A stretch of DNA of 64,000 nucleotides, taken from positions 1 to 64,000 of IMG/VR virus record IMGVR_UViG_3300031841_003422; one strand, given 5' to 3'. This DNA comes from a virus. A program made the position numbers and the translations under genes. The notes under the pieces are model-generated. The model was not told where the DNA came from, did no database searches, and was given only the letters and a program-made list of their open reading frames with translations. Below, in pieces: positions 62,888-64,000 of this stretch (its first letter is position 1; every line of letters starts with the position of its first letter).

Positions 62888-63594
62888 TATTTTTTTCCTT
62901 TTGCGACAATATTATATTCATGACTTCTGTTTTTTCTTTTTATCGGCTGCTTGTCTATTTGGATATCGTAAAATCCACAATCTTGCAAGTCTTTATTTAA
63001 AAAGTCTATATCTTCACAGGTTACATCGTGGCCCGAATTAGTTGATTTTGCTTCAAAAAAATCTTCATAATATAAAGAACACTCACTATGGCCTTGATAT
63101 TTACCACCAAGCATATGAATACTTATTATTCCATCTTTTTTTAATTTTGAATATAGTTGTTGTATATAGTGTTTTCTTAATGAATAAATAGGTATATGCT
63201 GAAAAACTGTTATAGAATAAATAAAATCGTAATAATTTTCAGGTATATTTTTCAAAGATTCATATTCGACTTTGAAAAAATCCGATGAATTTAAATCCCA
63301 AAGATTATTTTGTGCGGCCTCTAATGCGGCTTCTGATATATCACAACCATCTACATAATCAAAATACTTTTTAAAATATCTCATCCATCTTCCCGTTCCA
63401 CAACCAAACTCTAAGCAATGAAATTTGTTTGCAACTAATTTTCCACCGAATCTATTATACAGATTGTCTTTTCTGAAAATTTTAAATTGGTTTGGATTAG
63501 CTTTTTGGTCTACGGTCGCTCTGTATTTGTCTGGATCATTGTAAAAGGGTATGATTAAATCATCAAAATATTTTTTAATCTTTTCGCTTTCCAT
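62887..63594 (-). CDS. SAM-dependent methyltransferase
   Basis: A 235-residue class I methyltransferase. The SAM-binding motif is HCLEFGCGTGRWMRYFKKYF; the acidic ribose-binding step is VDGCDISEAALEAAQ; and YDFIYSITVFQHIPI is the usual strand with acceptor-side residues. There is no DPPY or NPPY and no cytosine motif, so a DNA base methylase is not favoured. It probably modifies a small molecule, glycan or protein. It lies between the dNMP kinase and the nuclease, away from the glycan locus. Substrate unknown. Confidence 0.78.
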   Translation of the reverse strand: MESEKIKKYFDDLIIPFYNDPDKYRATVDQKANPNQFKIFRKDNLYNRFGGKLVANKFHCLEFGCGTGRWMRYFKKYFDYVDGCDISEAALEAAQNNLWDLNSSDFFKVEYESLKNIPENYYDFIYSITVFQHIPIYSLRKHYIQQLYSKLKKDGIISIHMLGGKYQGHSECSLYYEDFFEAKSTNSGHDVTCEDIDFLNKDLQDCGFYDIQIDKQPIKRKNRSHEYNIVAKGKK

Positions 63595-63597
63595 CTA

Positions 63598-64000
63598 TCA
63601 AACCCCTAAGTTTGGTAGTATATCGCAACCAAGTTCTTTGAGTGCGAAATAGATTTCTTTATTTTGTTCTGCTATATTTAGTTTCTCGTTATCAATTATC
63701 TTAGAACATAGATCAATATTAACATTTTCACTAGCATGGCTGTCTGCTGATTTAAACTTATCTTTGGTCAACCCTAACACTATCGCTTCTTTAGATTTAC
63801 AGCCTTCTATTTCGTTTTCAAATCTAATGTCACCAATAAGTGCTAGTCTAGAGTTATCTTTTTTAATTCTTCTAAATAAGGTATCTAGCCAAACCTCGGA
63901 ATTAATTTTTCTAAACACATCAGAACCTAGATACTGCAAAAACTCACGAATAGTCATAGGTCCAGCCCTATATCTAGTTTCAGTATTTAGACTGCTTCTT
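63598..64000 (-). CDS. Deoxynucleoside monophosphate kinase (cut by window edge)
   Basis: The frame is open to the window end; the ATG at 63957 is internal, since the upstream text NTETRYRAGPMTIREFLQYL is the usual dNMP kinase sequence. The visible 133 residues hold this motif, then GSDVFRKINSEVWLDTLFR, and RLALIGDIRFENEIEG, all typical of T4 gp1-type enzymes. It phosphorylates dNMPs to dNDPs, feeding DNA synthesis. The P-loop part is outside the window. The protein ends 3 bases before the methyltransferase gene begins. Confidence 0.8.
   Translation of the reverse strand, partial: RSSLNTETRYRAGPMTIREFLQYLGSDVFRKINSEVWLDTLFRRIKKDNSRLALIGDIRFENEIEGCKSKEAIVLGLTKDKFKSADSHASENVNIDLCSKIIDNEKLNIAEQNKEIYFALKELGCDILPNLGV

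Noticed and set aside
1-64000. CRISPR array
   Set aside because: No set of identical direct repeats of 24-40 bases with regular unique spacers was noticed; the repeats seen are coding and diverged.
1-64000. Integrase, repressor or attachment site
   Set aside because: No recombinase, excisionase or repressor is seen, so nothing here shows a temperate life style; genes outside the window are not visible.

Overview
The window is part of the genome of a tailed double-stranded DNA bacteriophage (Caudoviricetes). It is AT-rich and almost fully coding: no gap between genes is longer than about 115 bases. The host cannot be named from the sequence. No tail sheath gene is seen, the tape measure is very large, and tube, tape measure, distal-tail-like and hub/fibre genes follow one another. 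I therefore infer a siphovirus with an unusually long tail.

Positions 1-46985 (+ strand) are the morphogenesis region. In order they hold: the end of the large terminase (the left edge cuts it); a Cys-rich protein of unknown role; portal; head protease with an in-frame scaffold; decoration-like protein; major capsid protein; a terminator (6807-6842); a set of virion-like proteins (beta-helix, fibre-like, repeat proteins), with a second terminator at 13107-13145; head-tail connector candidates (17.2-20.4 kb); tail tube (20470); three genes in the position of tail assembly chaperones; a terminator-like hairpin; a 3631-residue tape measure; a distal-tail-like protein; a 3085-residue hub/fibre with a Cys-containing repeat array; and two small Cys-rich genes. 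The last of these is a paralogue of the Cys-rich gene next to the terminase.

Positions 46990-47092 (- strand) hold a tRNA-like element in the gap between the two convergent gene blocks.

Positions 47100-64000 (- strand, read right to left) form one tightly packed block with many 1-4 base overlaps. From upstream to downstream it encodes: a dNMP kinase (cut by the right edge), a methyltransferase, a RecB/Cas4-like nuclease, the N-terminal half of a DnaE-type DNA polymerase III alpha, a small unknown protein, a DnaQ-like exonuclease, a single-pass membrane protein, a staphylococcal-nuclease homologue, the C-terminal half of DnaE, a small sigma-70-like factor, a nine-gene glycan/glycosyltransferase locus, a free-standing Vsr-like homing endonuclease, a probable single-strand annealing protein and a zinc-ribbon protein.

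Together, the - strand block supplies nucleotides, replication, recombination and a probable transcription switch to late genes. The + strand block builds the head and a long tail. The glycosyltransferase locus may modify virion proteins, DNA or host surface glycans; the sequence does not say which. The most unusual points are the DnaE gene split into two ORFs separated by four genes, the Cys-containing repeat array in the tail fibre, the Cys-rich paralogue pair at the two ends of the morphogenesis region, the odd tRNA-like element, and short Trp/LPIE repeat proteins.
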